NCBI RefSeq assembly: GCF_003086795.1 | Contig: NZ_CP026003.1 | Location: 1,260,777-1,324,776, forward strand | DNA length: 64,000 nucleotides | DNA from: Stenotrophomonas sp. SAU14A_NAIMI4_5 | GTDB taxonomy: Bacteria > Pseudomonadota > Gammaproteobacteria > Xanthomonadales > Xanthomonadaceae | Reading direction: 5' to 3' | In this document: piece by piece, positions 16,107 through 23,915 of the stretch | How the letters are laid out: every line of letters begins with the position of its first letter | How positions within the stretch are numbered: the first letter of the stretch is position 1 | Position numbers and translations under genes: made by a program | The notes under the pieces: model-generated | What the model saw: only the letters and a program-made list of their open reading frames with translations | Told to the model about the DNA's origin: nothing | The model's database searches: none

Positions 16107-16538
16107 ATGACCACGCTCACTCTGCCCGAACTGGCGAAGAAGATGGCCGGCATCGATTTCGCGATGCTGCAGACCCACGCAGCCGGCGAGATCGACGGCC
16201 GGCCGATGAGCAACAACGGCGACGTGGACTACGACGGAGACAGCTGGTTCTTCGCCCTGCAGAGCACCGACATGGTGCAGCAGATCGAGGCCGATCCGAA
16301 GGTCGCGCTGGGCTTCACCGGCAGCAAGTCACTGCTGGGCAAGCCGCCGCTGTTCGTACATGTCATGGGCCGGGCCGCCATCATCCGCGAACGCGGCGTG
16401 CTGGCCCAGCACTGGGTTGAAGAATTGGAGCGCTGGTTCGAGCAGGGCGTGGATACGCCGGGGCTGGTGCTGATCCACGTGCATGCACAGCGCATCCAGT
16501 ACTGGGATGGTGAGGACCACGGCGAACTGACGGTCTGA
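16107..16538 (+). CDS. pyridoxamine 5'-phosphate oxidase-like FMN protein (general stress protein 26 family)
   Basis: A 143-residue split-barrel flavin-binding protein. The pattern EIDGRPMSNNGD, then SWFFALQSTDMVQQIEADPKVALGF, then the C-terminal RIQYWDGEDHGEL matches general stress protein 26-type proteins rather than true pyridoxamine oxidase. Cytosolic, no signal. Probable FMN- or F420-like cofactor binding with a role in oxidative or general stress; no substrate can be assigned. It is convergent with the DUF2867 protein, with 11 bases between stops. Confidence 0.85.
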   Translation: MTTLTLPELAKKMAGIDFAMLQTHAAGEIDGRPMSNNGDVDYDGDSWFFALQSTDMVQQIEADPKVALGFTGSKSLLGKPPLFVHVMGRAAIIRERGVLAQHWVEELERWFEQGVDTPGLVLIHVHAQRIQYWDGEDHGELTV

Positions 16539-16549
16539 CGCCTGGCGGC

Positions 16550-17941
16550 TCAGGCCCCTTCGAACACAGCCTCATCCACCCAGTCGGCCAGCTCCGGCGC
16601 CAGCGCATGTTCCACCGCCCGCCGCAGCAGCGCCGGGGCGATGTAGTGGCGGTGCACGGCATCGATCATCGCCATGTACAGGCGGCCGAAGCGGCTGTGG
16701 GTCTGCACGCGCGAGCCCAGGCTGATCTGCACGCTGCCGTCGTCGCCGAGCTGCACGCGAACGCTGCTGCGGAAGCGCAGGTGGCGGTCGTCGGCACCGA
16801 GCAGCACTTCGGCACTGCGGTCCTGCCCGTCGACGCGTGCGTCCAGCACTGGAAAACGGCCGGCGAACAGGCGGCTGCGGTCGGTGGACAGCAGCGACGA
16901 CACCGGACAGCCCAGCGGCGAGGTCCGCAGGCGCAACGGTGCGACCAAGCGATTGCGCAGCGCCATCAGCCGTCCCACGCCGCCCGGCGGATTGCGCAGG
17001 AAACCGTCCAGCACCTCGGCCAGCAGCGCGGAGGCCGAGCGCTGCGTGCACTGCCCGCTGCGCAGGGGCAGCACGGTCAGGTCCTGGTAGTGGCTGCAGG
17101 GCAGCGCAGCGGCCAGAAGGCCCTGCGCGTCGGGACGACCACTGTGCACCGGGTAGTGCGGCGTGCTGCGTTCGACGAACCCGCGCAACGGCCGCAGGTT
17201 GATCCGCCGCAGCGGGCCCAGCAGTGAACGGGTCTGCGCACACAGCCGCGCGCACAGGCTGGGCGGCGCGGCCTGCAGTGACAGCTGCAGCAGGGGCGCG
17301 GTGGCCAGCATGGCCGCACTCGGCCAATGCGGCTCCGGCAGCACTTCGGTCAGGCTGGGGATGTCGGCACTGTTGGCCTGCACCTGCGCGCGGGTGCTCT
17401 CGCTCATGGCCCCGGCCAGTTCATTGCTGTGGCACGACAGCGCGAACAGGGCAGGGTGGGCGGCGTGGTTGGAGGCGAACTGGTGCCAGGTGCCACCGCC
17501 GAAGCGCACGGTGAACAGGCAGTCCGGTCGAATGCGGATGCGCCGCAGGCTGCGCAGGAAGGCGGCCGGGTCGGTGGCCAGCTGCGCATCGGCGGCGGTG
17601 GCGAAGCGCAGCTCCGCACCGGCGCTGCCGGCGATGGCGGTGAACATGCGCGGGCCGGCATGGCGATGGAACGGATGGCCGCCGCCGGCGACCACGAAGC
17701 TGTACAACGAGGACGCATCGCCGTGCTGCAGGTGCATCCCGCCCAGCCGCGCGGAGGGTTCATCCAGCGCATCGATGAAGGCCGGATGGTGGCGCTGGCG
17801 TTCGCCGGCATCCTTCACCAGCGCGTCGCCGGCACCGATGCCCAGCTGGGCGATGAGGGTGACTTCGATGGGGCCGGCGCCGTCCTGTGCGGGCAGCTGG
17901 ACACCTGGAAACGAACGGCTGTTGCGGGTCGAACCAGGCAT
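16550..17941 (-). CDS. cupin-like plus DUF2867 two-domain protein
   Basis: A 463-residue protein with no signal peptide. The first half has a short beta-rich segment (SSLYSFVVAGGGHPFHRHAGPR) resembling a His-containing cupin-type sensor, followed by a predicted helical middle. The last ~170 residues (from about LPLRSGQCTQRSASALLAEVL to FGRLYMAMIDAVHRHYIAPALL) fit DUF2867, a fold related to lipid/START-like proteins often fused to dehydrogenases. ATG 17941 has AAGGAG seven bases upstream. The ArsR-type regulator ends 14 bases upstream, so they form an operon and the regulator probably controls it. Confidence 0.7.
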   Translation of the reverse strand: MPGSTRNSRSFPGVQLPAQDGAGPIEVTLIAQLGIGAGDALVKDAGERQRHHPAFIDALDEPSARLGGMHLQHGDASSLYSFVVAGGGHPFHRHAGPRMFTAIAGSAGAELRFATAADAQLATDPAAFLRSLRRIRIRPDCLFTVRFGGGTWHQFASNHAAHPALFALSCHSNELAGAMSESTRAQVQANSADIPSLTEVLPEPHWPSAAMLATAPLLQLSLQAAPPSLCARLCAQTRSLLGPLRRINLRPLRGFVERSTPHYPVHSGRPDAQGLLAAALPCSHYQDLTVLPLRSGQCTQRSASALLAEVLDGFLRNPPGGVGRLMALRNRLVAPLRLRTSPLGCPVSSLLSTDRSRLFAGRFPVLDARVDGQDRSAEVLLGADDRHLRFRSSVRVQLGDDGSVQISLGSRVQTHSRFGRLYMAMIDAVHRHYIAPALLRRAVEHALAPELADWVDEAVFEGA

Positions 17942-17955
17942 CGTCGTGCTCCTTG

Positions 17956-18267
17956 TCAGCGGGCAGGGGACTTGCGGCGTGCGCGGGCTTCGCGCTTGAG
18001 CGGGCCACCGACCGGACACACTTCGGCGGCCCAGGAGAACAGCGTGTTGGCCAGGCGCTCGGGCACCTGGCGGAAATACACGAACTGGCCGCGCTTCTCG
18101 CGCTCGATCAGGCCGGCTTCTTCGAGGATGCGCAGGTGGCTGGACAGCGCCGGCTTGCTGAAGTCGAAGCGCTCGGCCAGCTCGCCCGCGCTCAGTTCAC
18201 CGGCGCTGAGGTAGGCCAGGATCTGCCGGCGGGCACCGGAGGCGAGGGCTTCGAAGATGCGGTCCAT
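17956..18267 (-). CDS. ArsR-family winged-helix regulator
   Basis: A 103-residue regulator. MDRIFEALASGARRQILAYL, then AGELAERFDFSKPALSSHLRIL as recognition helix, then GLIEREKRGQFVYFRQV as wing, are typical of the SdpR/ArsR type that lacks metal-binding cysteines in the helix (its single Cys is C-terminal). It is first in an operon with the DUF2867 gene and has an AT-rich palindrome directly upstream, consistent with autorepression. Signal unknown; not a metal sensor by visible residues. Confidence 0.9.
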   Translation of the reverse strand: MDRIFEALASGARRQILAYLSAGELSAGELAERFDFSKPALSSHLRILEEAGLIEREKRGQFVYFRQVPERLANTLFSWAAEVCPVGGPLKREARARRKSPAR

Positions 18268-18275
18268 GGGTCGTT

Positions 18276-18295
18276 AATTAACTAATTCGTTAATT
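18276..18295. promoter_or_regulatory. probable ArsR operator
   Basis: AATTAAC (18276-18282) and GTTAATT (18289-18295) form a perfect 7-bp inverted repeat with a 6-base spacer, starting 9 bases before the ArsR start codon. A strongly AT-rich island in a very GC-rich region, typical of winged-helix repressor sites. Confidence 0.7.
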
Positions 18296-18398
18296 GATGA
18301 TCCCGCGTGCATGGGGCCGTGTCAAGCGGGCGCGCCCGTTGCGCAGCAGCCCCTGCCTTTGCCATCCTCCCCGCTGATTTCGATCCGTTGGAGCTGTG

Positions 18399-19001
18399 AT
18401 GCGTGCTGCGCCCTGGTTGATGGCTGGCCTGCTGCTGCCCGTGCTGGCGGTGGCGCAGCCGTCGCGCGCGCCGAAAGCTGCCGTCGCACAGGATTCCTTC
18501 AGCGAACTGTTCGACACCGCGTGCATGCAGCACATCGGCGCCCCGGCACGGCTGCAGGCGCTGATGGAGGCCAATGGGCTGACCCCGCTGCAACCGGCCG
18601 AGGCGGCCACCCTGTTGCAGGGGCAGCCGGGCGTGGCGTGGCTGGTGCCATTGGCCAGCGGGCGTTATGCGGTGAGCTGGGCCGACGACGGCACCTGCAG
18701 CGTGTATGCGGAGAAGGCCGAACCGGCGGTGGTGCAGAAGGGCTTCGCGCGGTTGATGCAGGCGGCGCCGAAACCGCTGCAGGTGCGTTCGCTGCCCGGC
18801 CGCGGGCCGCTGCCGGCCGACCAGGTGGCCATCCAGTACGGCTGGGCCACGCCGGGCGAAACCAAGCTGCGCGTGCGTTTCCGCCTGGTCACCCGGCAGG
18901 CCGCCGAAGCTGGCGTGCAGGCGATGGCGTCGGCCAGCCCGGGTGAAGCCATGCTCGAACAGGCGACCACGCCGCCGGGCGACACGGCACCCCCGCGCTA
19001 G
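18399..19001 (+). CDS. secreted hypothetical protein
   Basis: A 200-residue protein with a Sec signal (MRAAPWLMAGLLLPVLAVAQ). ATG 18399 follows TTGGAG. The mature region has two cysteines (TACMQH and GTCSVY) that may form a disulfide, and a segment LVPLASGRYAVSWADDGTCSVY reminiscent of the small NMCC_0638-type periplasmic proteins; that assignment is tentative. It stands alone between the ArsR operator and the DUF2975 gene. Confidence 0.7.
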   Translation: MRAAPWLMAGLLLPVLAVAQPSRAPKAAVAQDSFSELFDTACMQHIGAPARLQALMEANGLTPLQPAEAATLLQGQPGVAWLVPLASGRYAVSWADDGTCSVYAEKAEPAVVQKGFARLMQAAPKPLQVRSLPGRGPLPADQVAIQYGWATPGETKLRVRFRLVTRQAAEAGVQAMASASPGEAMLEQATTPPGDTAPPR

Positions 19002-19053
19002 CGCCGGGCCCGGGACCCACGATTCATCCAACGCATCTGGATGTGGTATATCG

Positions 19054-19065
19054 TTTATCGATAAA
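19054..19065. promoter_or_regulatory. palindromic site TTTATCGATAAA, candidate operator of the DUF2975/HTH pair
   Basis: A perfect 12-bp palindrome, preceded by an overlapping TATCGTTTATCGATAAA context in which TATCG occurs twice. It lies 40 bases before the chosen TTG start of the DUF2975 gene. The downstream HTH protein is a small Xre-type regulator whose relatives usually control their own operon. Confidence 0.55.
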
Positions 19066-19105
19066 TCCATCCCGGGCGGCGAGGCTGCCCCATACCGGAG
19101 GCTGC

Positions 19106-19654
19106 TTGACCGCTCGTCCCGCCCGCGCCGAACCCGCGCGAGGCTTGTTCACCCTGGCCCAGACCGCCGTGCAGGCCGTACGGGCAATGTGCTGGCTGGG
19201 CATCCTGGCCGCGCTGCTGGCCGTGCCTCTGGTGGCCTACGACCGGCGCTGGCTGCTGGACAGCGTGCACGACGCGCACGCCGCGGCCGTCCACGGCAGC
19301 GATCTGTTCCTGCATTTCTGCATCGGCCTGGGCAGCATCGTGGCCCTGCTGGTGCTGTGCCTGGTGTTCCTGCGGCACCTGGCGCGCCTGCTGCGCTCGG
19401 CCGCCGGCGCGCGCCCGTTCACCCATGCCAATGCGCAGCGCCTGCAGCGCATGGCGTGGCTGATGCTGGCGATGGAAGTGCTGTCGATCATCATCGGCGT
19501 GTACGCGTCCTGGATGGGCCCGGACTTCGCCTGGATGGAAGTCGGCGGCGGCATGTCCATCACTGGCCTGATCGCCGTGCTGATGCTGTTCGTGCTGGCG
19601 CGCGTGTTCGCCGCTGGTGCGGCCATGCGTGATGACCTCGATGGTGTCATCTGA
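19106..19654 (+). CDS. DUF2975 membrane protein
   Basis: About 182 residues from TTG 19106, which follows CCGGAGG by four bases. A longer in-frame start at 19043 would place the N terminus inside the palindromic site, so I prefer the shorter one. It has four hydrophobic segments (CWLGILAALLAVPLVAY, then FLHFCIGLGSIVALLVLCLVFL, then LMLAMEVLSIIIGVYA, then ITGLIAVLMLFVLARVFAAG) and ends AAMRDDLDGVI. DUF2975 proteins are almost always paired with a small YozG-like HTH regulator, as here with a one-base stop/start overlap. Function unknown. Confidence 0.8.
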   Translation: MTARPARAEPARGLFTLAQTAVQAVRAMCWLGILAALLAVPLVAYDRRWLLDSVHDAHAAAVHGSDLFLHFCIGLGSIVALLVLCLVFLRHLARLLRSAAGARPFTHANAQRLQRMAWLMLAMEVLSIIIGVYASWMGPDFAWMEVGGGMSITGLIAVLMLFVLARVFAAGAAMRDDLDGVI

Positions 19655-19878
19655 TGGCGATCGTCATCACGCTCGACCGCATGCTGCAGGAACGGGGCAT
19701 GACCCTGTCCGAGCTTGCCGGGCGCATCGACATCACCCTGGCCAATCTGTCCATCCTCAAGACCGGCAAGGCACGCGCCATCCGCTTCTCGACGCTGGAT
19801 GCGATCTGCCGCGAGCTGCAGTGCACGCCGGGCGACCTGCTCGGGCACGACCCGCTGCAGGCGCAGGACGACGACTGA
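19654..19878 (+). CDS. small Cro/CI-type HTH regulator (YozG-like)
   Basis: A 74-residue one-domain regulator: MAIVITLDRMLQERGMTLSELAGRI, then TLANLSILKTGKARAIRFSTL as recognition helix, then DAICRELQCTPGDLL. ATG 19654 shares a base with the upstream TGA. It is co-transcribed with the DUF2975 membrane protein; such pairs probably sense a membrane-linked signal, and the palindrome before the operon is its likely target. Confidence 0.92.
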   Translation: MAIVITLDRMLQERGMTLSELAGRIDITLANLSILKTGKARAIRFSTLDAICRELQCTPGDLLGHDPLQAQDDD

Positions 19879-19920
19879 AACACCCCTCTCTCCCTTACCT
19901 CATGAAGAAACGGAACCGAA

Positions 19921-21456
19921 ATGGAATGGTTGGCTGACCCCTCGATCTGGATGGGCCTTGCGACCCTGATCGTGCTTGAGATCGTGCTTGGCATCGACAA
20001 CCTGGTGTTCATCGCGATCCTGGCCGACAAGCTGCCACCGCACCAGCGTGACCGCGCGCGGGTGATCGGCCTGAGCCTGGCCCTGCTGATGCGCCTGGTG
20101 CTGCTGGCCGCGCTGGCCTGGATCATGAAACTGACCGAGCCGCTGCTGACGCTGTTCGATCACAGCTTCTCCGGGCGCGACCTGATCCTGCTGGGCGGCG
20201 GCCTGTTCCTGCTGTTCAAGGGCACCATGGAACTGCACGAGCGTCTGGAAGGCCGCCAGCACGAGGACAACGGCAAGAAGGTCTATGCCAGCTTCGCGAT
20301 GGTGGTGGCGCAGATCGTGGTGCTCGACGCGGTGTTCTCGCTGGACTCGGTGATCACTGCCGTCGGCATGGTCGACAACCTGGGCGTGATGTACGCCGCG
20401 GTGACCATCGCCATGGTGCTGATGCTGCTGGCCAGCAAGCCGCTGACCCGCTTCGTCAACAAGCATCCCACCGTGGTCGTGCTGTGCCTGGGCTTCCTGT
20501 TGATGATCGGCTTCAGCCTGGTGGCCGAAGGCCTGGGCTACAAGATTCCGAAGGGATATCTGTACGCGGCCATCGCGTTCTCGATCCTGGTGGAAGCCTT
20601 CAACCAGTGGGTGCGCTTCAACCGCGAACGCAACGAGCGCCGCCAGCCGTTCCGCCAGCGCACCGCCGATGCAGTGCTGCGCATGCTGGGTGCACGCCCG
20701 GCCAACGGCCACGATGACGCCGGCGAAGAGGAGCACGGTGACGCGGAGGAGCGCCTGCAGCCGGCCGAGCACGAGATGATCCGCAGCGTGCTGGGCCTGG
20801 CCGACCGGCCGGTGTCGAGCGTGATGACGGTGCGTGCCGACGTGCAGTGGATCGACCTGGCGCGTGGCCAGGACGATGTGGTGGCGCGCCTGGTGGCGTC
20901 GCCGCACACGCGCCTGCTGGTGGGCGAGGGCGACCTGGACAGCCTGCGCGGCGTGGTGCAGAGCCGCGACCTGCTGGCCGACCTGCTGCAGGGCCGGCCG
21001 CTGCAGCTGGAGGGCAACCTGCGCGAGCCGCAGTACGTGCTGTCCAGCGCCAGCGCACTGCAGGCGCTGGAACTGATCCGCCAGCACCCGGTGCCGCTGG
21101 CGGTGGCCGTGGACGAGTACGGCAGCGTGGAAGGCCTGGTGACCGCCAACGACCTGCTGGCGGCGATCGCCGGCGACTTGGCCGATACCCAGGACGAACG
21201 CTACGGCGTGGTGGCGCAGGGCGAGGACCAGTGGGAAGCCGATGGCGCGCTGACTCTGGACGACCTGCAGCGCCTGGCGGGTGTGTCGCTGCCGCGCAGC
21301 AGCGACTACATGACCATTTCCGGCCTGGTGCTGGACCAGCTGGGGCGCCTGCCGGATGAAGGCGATGCCGTGGATGTGGCCGACGTGCGCATCACCGTGC
21401 TGGCGATGGAGAAGCGCCGCATCGCGCGTCTGCGCGTGCAAAGGCTGGCGCCGTAA
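19921..21456 (+). CDS. TerC-family membrane protein with CBS and CorC/HlyC domains (YoaE/YegH type)
   Basis: A 511-residue protein. The TerC domain (residues 1 to about 235) has seven helices with the acidic motifs [12 protein letters not shown] and [12 protein letters not shown] that resemble metal-binding transport sites. Two CBS motifs follow ([39 protein letters not shown]), then a C-terminal transporter-associated domain ([15 protein letters not shown] onward). TerC proteins are linked to manganese export and metallation of secreted enzymes; YoaE-type functions are less certain. The gap to the HTH gene is only 42 bases, too short for the yybP-ykoY riboswitch that precedes some TerC genes. 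Confidence 0.92.
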   Translation: MEWLADPSIWMGLATLIVLEIVLGIDNLVFIAILADKLPPHQRDRARVIGLSLALLMRLVLLAALAWIMKLTEPLLTLFDHSFSGRDLILLGGGLFLLFKGTMELHERLEGRQHEDNGKKVYASFAMVVAQIVVLDAVFSLDSVITAVGMVDNLGVMYAAVTIAMVLMLLASKPLTRFVNKHPTVVVLCLGFLLMIGFSLVAEGLGYKIPKGYLYAAIAFSILVEAFNQWVRFNRERNERRQPFRQRTADAVLRMLGARPANGHDDAGEEEHGDAEERLQPAEHEMIRSVLGLADRPVSSVMTVRADVQWIDLARGQDDVVARLVASPHTRLLVGEGDLDSLRGVVQSRDLLADLLQGRPLQLEGNLREPQYVLSSASALQALELIRQHPVPLAVAVDEYGSVEGLVTANDLLAAIAGDLADTQDERYGVVAQGEDQWEADGALTLDDLQRLAGVSLPRSSDYMTISGLVLDQLGRLPDEGDAVDVADVRITVLAMEKRRIARLRVQRLAP

Positions 21457-21472
21457 CGCGCGCCTGCCTCTT

Positions 21473-21564
21473 GTAGAGCCGAGCCCACGCTCGGCTGTTT
21501 TTCCCGCAGCCGAGCCTGGGCTCGGCTCTACAGTTGGTGTAGCCGAGCATAGGCTCGGCTCTAC
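21473..21564. repeat. tandem GTAG...CTAC palindromes (SMAG-like), two elements
   Basis: The first element (21473-21531) is a dimer: GTAGAGCCGAGC...GCTCGGCTG, a T-rich joint, then CAGCCGAGCC...GGCTCGGCTCTAC. The second (21539-21564) is GTAGCCGAGC...GCTCGGCTCTAC. The TTTTT in the joint (21498-21502 area) would let the first hairpin act as a terminator for the TerC gene. Confidence 0.85.
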
Positions 21565-21588
21565 CCATTGCAACCTCCGCCCGTCACC

Positions 21589-22746
21589 ATGGCGGGCCCC
21601 ACGTTCTGGAATGCCGCAGTGCTGAGTACGATTGGATTGTTGATGGGCCTGTACGTGGCCTGGCGCCTGTTCTGGCCGCTGCGCCTCCAGGTGTGGACCA
21701 AGGCCTTGTTGTCGCTGCTGCTGGTGGGCCTGGCCGTGCAGCTGCGTATCGTCGCCACGTTCTGGGGCACGATGGCCTCGCCGGAAATTCCGAAGATGGC
21801 CATCGCCGTGCTGGCCACCGGCTCGACCGCCGTGCTGCTGCTGGCGCTGGCGATGCTGCTGTTCGATGCCGGCCTGCTGTTGGCGCGCGTGCTGCGCCTG
21901 CCGCGCGCAGTCTCGGCCCTGCGTACGCCGCTGCTGCGTCCGCTGGCCGCAGGTGTCGCCCTGCTGCTCAGCGCCTACGGCGTCAGCCAGGGCATGGCAG
22001 TGCCGAAGCCGCGTCAGGTCGAGGTGGCGATCAAGGATCTGCCGGCCGCCTTCGATGGCTACCGCATGCTGCAGCTCACCGACATCCACGCCAGCCGCCT
22101 GCTGACCGGCGACTGGGTGCGCCAGGTGGTGGCCGAAAGCAATGCGCTGAAGCCGGACCTGATCGTGATCACCGGTGACCTGATCGATGGCACGGTGGAT
22201 GCACGCCGCGATGATTTCCGTCCGCTGGGCGACCTGCACGCGCCGGACGGGGTGATCGCCATCACCGGCAACCATGAGTACTACGCGCAGTACAGCGACT
22301 GGATGCAGGCCTTCCGCGCGCTGCACATGCAGGTGCTGGAAAACAGCCACACCCAGGTGCGGCGTGGCGATGCGGCGCTGACCATTGCCGGTGTCACCGA
22401 CCCGGTGGCGGCGCGCTACGGCCTGCCGCTGCCCGACCTGCAGGCGGCGCTGGCCGGTGCCGATCCTGCCGCACCGGTGATCCTCCTTGACCATCGCCCG
22501 CGCAATGCCGCCGATGCCGCCGCACGCGGGGTGAAGCTGCAGCTGTCCGGCCACACCCATGGCGGGCAGATCATCGGCATGGACCAGCTGGTGAAGCGGG
22601 CCAATGGTGGCTTTGTCTCCGGCCGCTACGAGGTGGATGGCATGACCCTGTACGTGAGCAACGGCGCTGGCCTGTGGGCCGGTTTCCCCGCGCGCATCGG
22701 CGTGCCTTCGGAAATCACCCTGTTCACCCTGCGCCGCGCGCCGTGA
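21589..22746 (+). CDS. membrane-anchored calcineurin-like metallophosphoesterase
   Basis: A 385-residue protein with about four N-terminal membrane helices (residues 1-140), then a YaeI-type phosphoesterase domain. Metal-binding motifs in order are LTDIHAS (D/H), VITGDLIDG (GD), ITGNHEYY (GNHE) and SGHTHGGQI (GHTH). Family members of this layout hydrolyse phosphodiesters or lipid phosphates at the membrane. ATG 21589 is preferred over TTG 21568, which is nearer the repeat and lacks a ribosome site. Ends before a GGGGTC-type repeat. Confidence 0.92.
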   Translation: MAGPTFWNAAVLSTIGLLMGLYVAWRLFWPLRLQVWTKALLSLLLVGLAVQLRIVATFWGTMASPEIPKMAIAVLATGSTAVLLLALAMLLFDAGLLLARVLRLPRAVSALRTPLLRPLAAGVALLLSAYGVSQGMAVPKPRQVEVAIKDLPAAFDGYRMLQLTDIHASRLLTGDWVRQVVAESNALKPDLIVITGDLIDGTVDARRDDFRPLGDLHAPDGVIAITGNHEYYAQYSDWMQAFRALHMQVLENSHTQVRRGDAALTIAGVTDPVAARYGLPLPDLQAALAGADPAAPVILLDHRPRNAADAAARGVKLQLSGHTHGGQIIGMDQLVKRANGGFVSGRYEVDGMTLYVSNGAGLWAGFPARIGVPSEITLFTLRRAP

Positions 22747-22754
22747 ATTCTGAT

Positions 22755-22795
22755 GGGGTCGGATCCCTTTGCCATCGGCAAAGGGCTCTGACCCC
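22755..22795. repeat. GGGGTC...GACCCC palindromic repeat, copy 1
   Basis: GGGGTCGGATCCCTTTGCC and GGCAAAGGGCTCTGACCCC make an imperfect inverted repeat with a short loop. Further copies are at 23225, 30614, 45110, 45151, 60605 and 61925, always intergenic. Confidence 0.8.
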
Positions 22796-22817
22796 TACGC
22801 ACTCCAGTTGAGGAACC

Positions 22818-23222
22818 ATGTCCCATACCCGCGCACCCATGGAACGGCTGATCCGCGCCAACGCGGATGAAATCAACCGGCTGCAGCAGCTCATCCGCGA
22901 GACGGCCGCACTGCGCTGGCGGGGGCCCGAAGAGAAGCAGCGACATGCGGATGCGTGCGCGGAGTTCAACCAGCGCTACCCGCAGCTGGTGTTTCCCGGC
23001 GGCTACGACCATGCCCTGCAGGAGCTGGCCAGGCACGACCCAAATATCGTGGATGTGGTGCTGACCTTCCTGGAAGTGCGGCCGTACTTCTTCCGTTCCG
23101 GGTACATGTGGAAAACCCTGTACAAGCGTGTGCAGCGGGTGCCGATGGGCACGAAGCAGCAGGCCAGGATGCAGAAGATCGTGGAGGCCTACAGCGCCTA
23201 TTGTGCTGCACGTGATGCCTGA
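22818..23222 (+). CDS. hypothetical protein, flanked by repeats
   Basis: A 134-residue soluble protein, no signal. ATG 22818 follows GAGG. Rich in Arg, Glu and aromatic residues; segments such as MERLIRANADEINRLQQLI suggest an N-terminal helix and FFRSGYMWKTLYKRVQR a basic C-terminal helix. The gene is enclosed by two copies of the GGGGTC repeat (22755 and 23225). Codon use resembles the neighbours. I do not recognise the family. Confidence 0.65.
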   Translation: MSHTRAPMERLIRANADEINRLQQLIRETAALRWRGPEEKQRHADACAEFNQRYPQLVFPGGYDHALQELARHDPNIVDVVLTFLEVRPYFFRSGYMWKTLYKRVQRVPMGTKQQARMQKIVEAYSAYCAARDA

Positions 23223-23224
23223 TG

Positions 23225-23262
23225 GGGCAGATCCCTTTGCCCGGCAAAGGGATCCGACCCCG
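23225..23262. repeat. GGGGTC...GACCCC palindromic repeat, copy 2
   Basis: GGGGCAGATCCCTTTGCC / GGCAAAGGGATCCGACCCC inverted repeat, directly after the stop at 23222. It lies 15 bases before the end of the convergent membrane gene. Confidence 0.8.
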
Positions 23263-23276
23263 CGCGCCCTGGCTCA

Positions 23277-23912
23277 TCACGCCGCCCGCAGCGGCCGTGC
23301 ATGCACACTGCGCTTCAGCGATTGAGCACGCTTGGCGATGGCGCGCACCACGAAGGCGGTGAACAGCAGGGCCGAAGGTACGGCGTACCAGAAATTGGCC
23401 GGCACGCGCTTGAAGTATGAGTAGGTGAACACCGCGGCGATGATCCACATGCCGGTTACGTGCAGGCGGCGCCATGCGGTGGGGCCCATGCGCCGGGCGA
23501 TGCCGCGATGCGAGGTGATCGCCAGCGCGAGGATGGCCACGTAGCCCACCGTGCCGGGCAGGTTGGCCAGCGCCGAGCGTGCTGGCCAGAACGCCGGGTT
23601 GAGGATGCCGAACGCGGTGATCGCGATGGCATGCAGCAGGTGCGAGAACGCGAACGACAGGCCGATGATCCGGCGTTCGCGCAGCAGGAAACGGCTGGTC
23701 GGCCCCGGCAGCAGGCTGGCGAACGACGAAGCAGTGAACGCCACCAGGAACAGCAGGAACGAGGTGCGCGCGGTGACCCGGATGGCCGCGCGGCTGCCCT
23801 CGGCCACGTCGGCGTGCAGGGCGAACGCGGCCAGCGCGAAGGCGATGAGCACCACGGCAATGGCCACGAACAGGCGCCAGCCGTGCAGGAAGGAAGTGTT
23901 GGAAACAGCCAT
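23277..23912 (-). CDS. ferric-reductase-like heme membrane protein of the metallophore operon
   Basis: A 211-residue protein with about six helices and several His within them (SHLLHAIAI, TSHRGIARRM, WRRLHVTGMWI), a layout like the ferric-reductase/MsrQ transmembrane domain that binds b-heme. No cytoplasmic flavin domain is present. It starts 3 bases after the HvfC stop, so it is the last gene of the metallophore operon. Inferred role: moving electrons to or from copper or the modified peptide at the inner membrane. Confidence 0.78.
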   Translation of the reverse strand: MAVSNTSFLHGWRLFVAIAVVLIAFALAAFALHADVAEGSRAAIRVTARTSFLLFLVAFTASSFASLLPGPTSRFLLRERRIIGLSFAFSHLLHAIAITAFGILNPAFWPARSALANLPGTVGYVAILALAITSHRGIARRMGPTAWRRLHVTGMWIIAAVFTYSYFKRVPANFWYAVPSALLFTAFVVRAIAKRAQSLKRSVHARPLRAA

Positions 23913-23915
23913 CGA

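Noticed and set aside
19879..19920. yybP-ykoY manganese riboswitch before the TerC gene
   Set aside because: Only 42 bases separate the genes, too short for the element, and no matching core was seen.
19900..22560. An 886-residue minus-strand open frame
   Set aside because: Antisense to the TerC-CBS and phosphoesterase genes; composition is His/Gln/Arg-rich shadow type.
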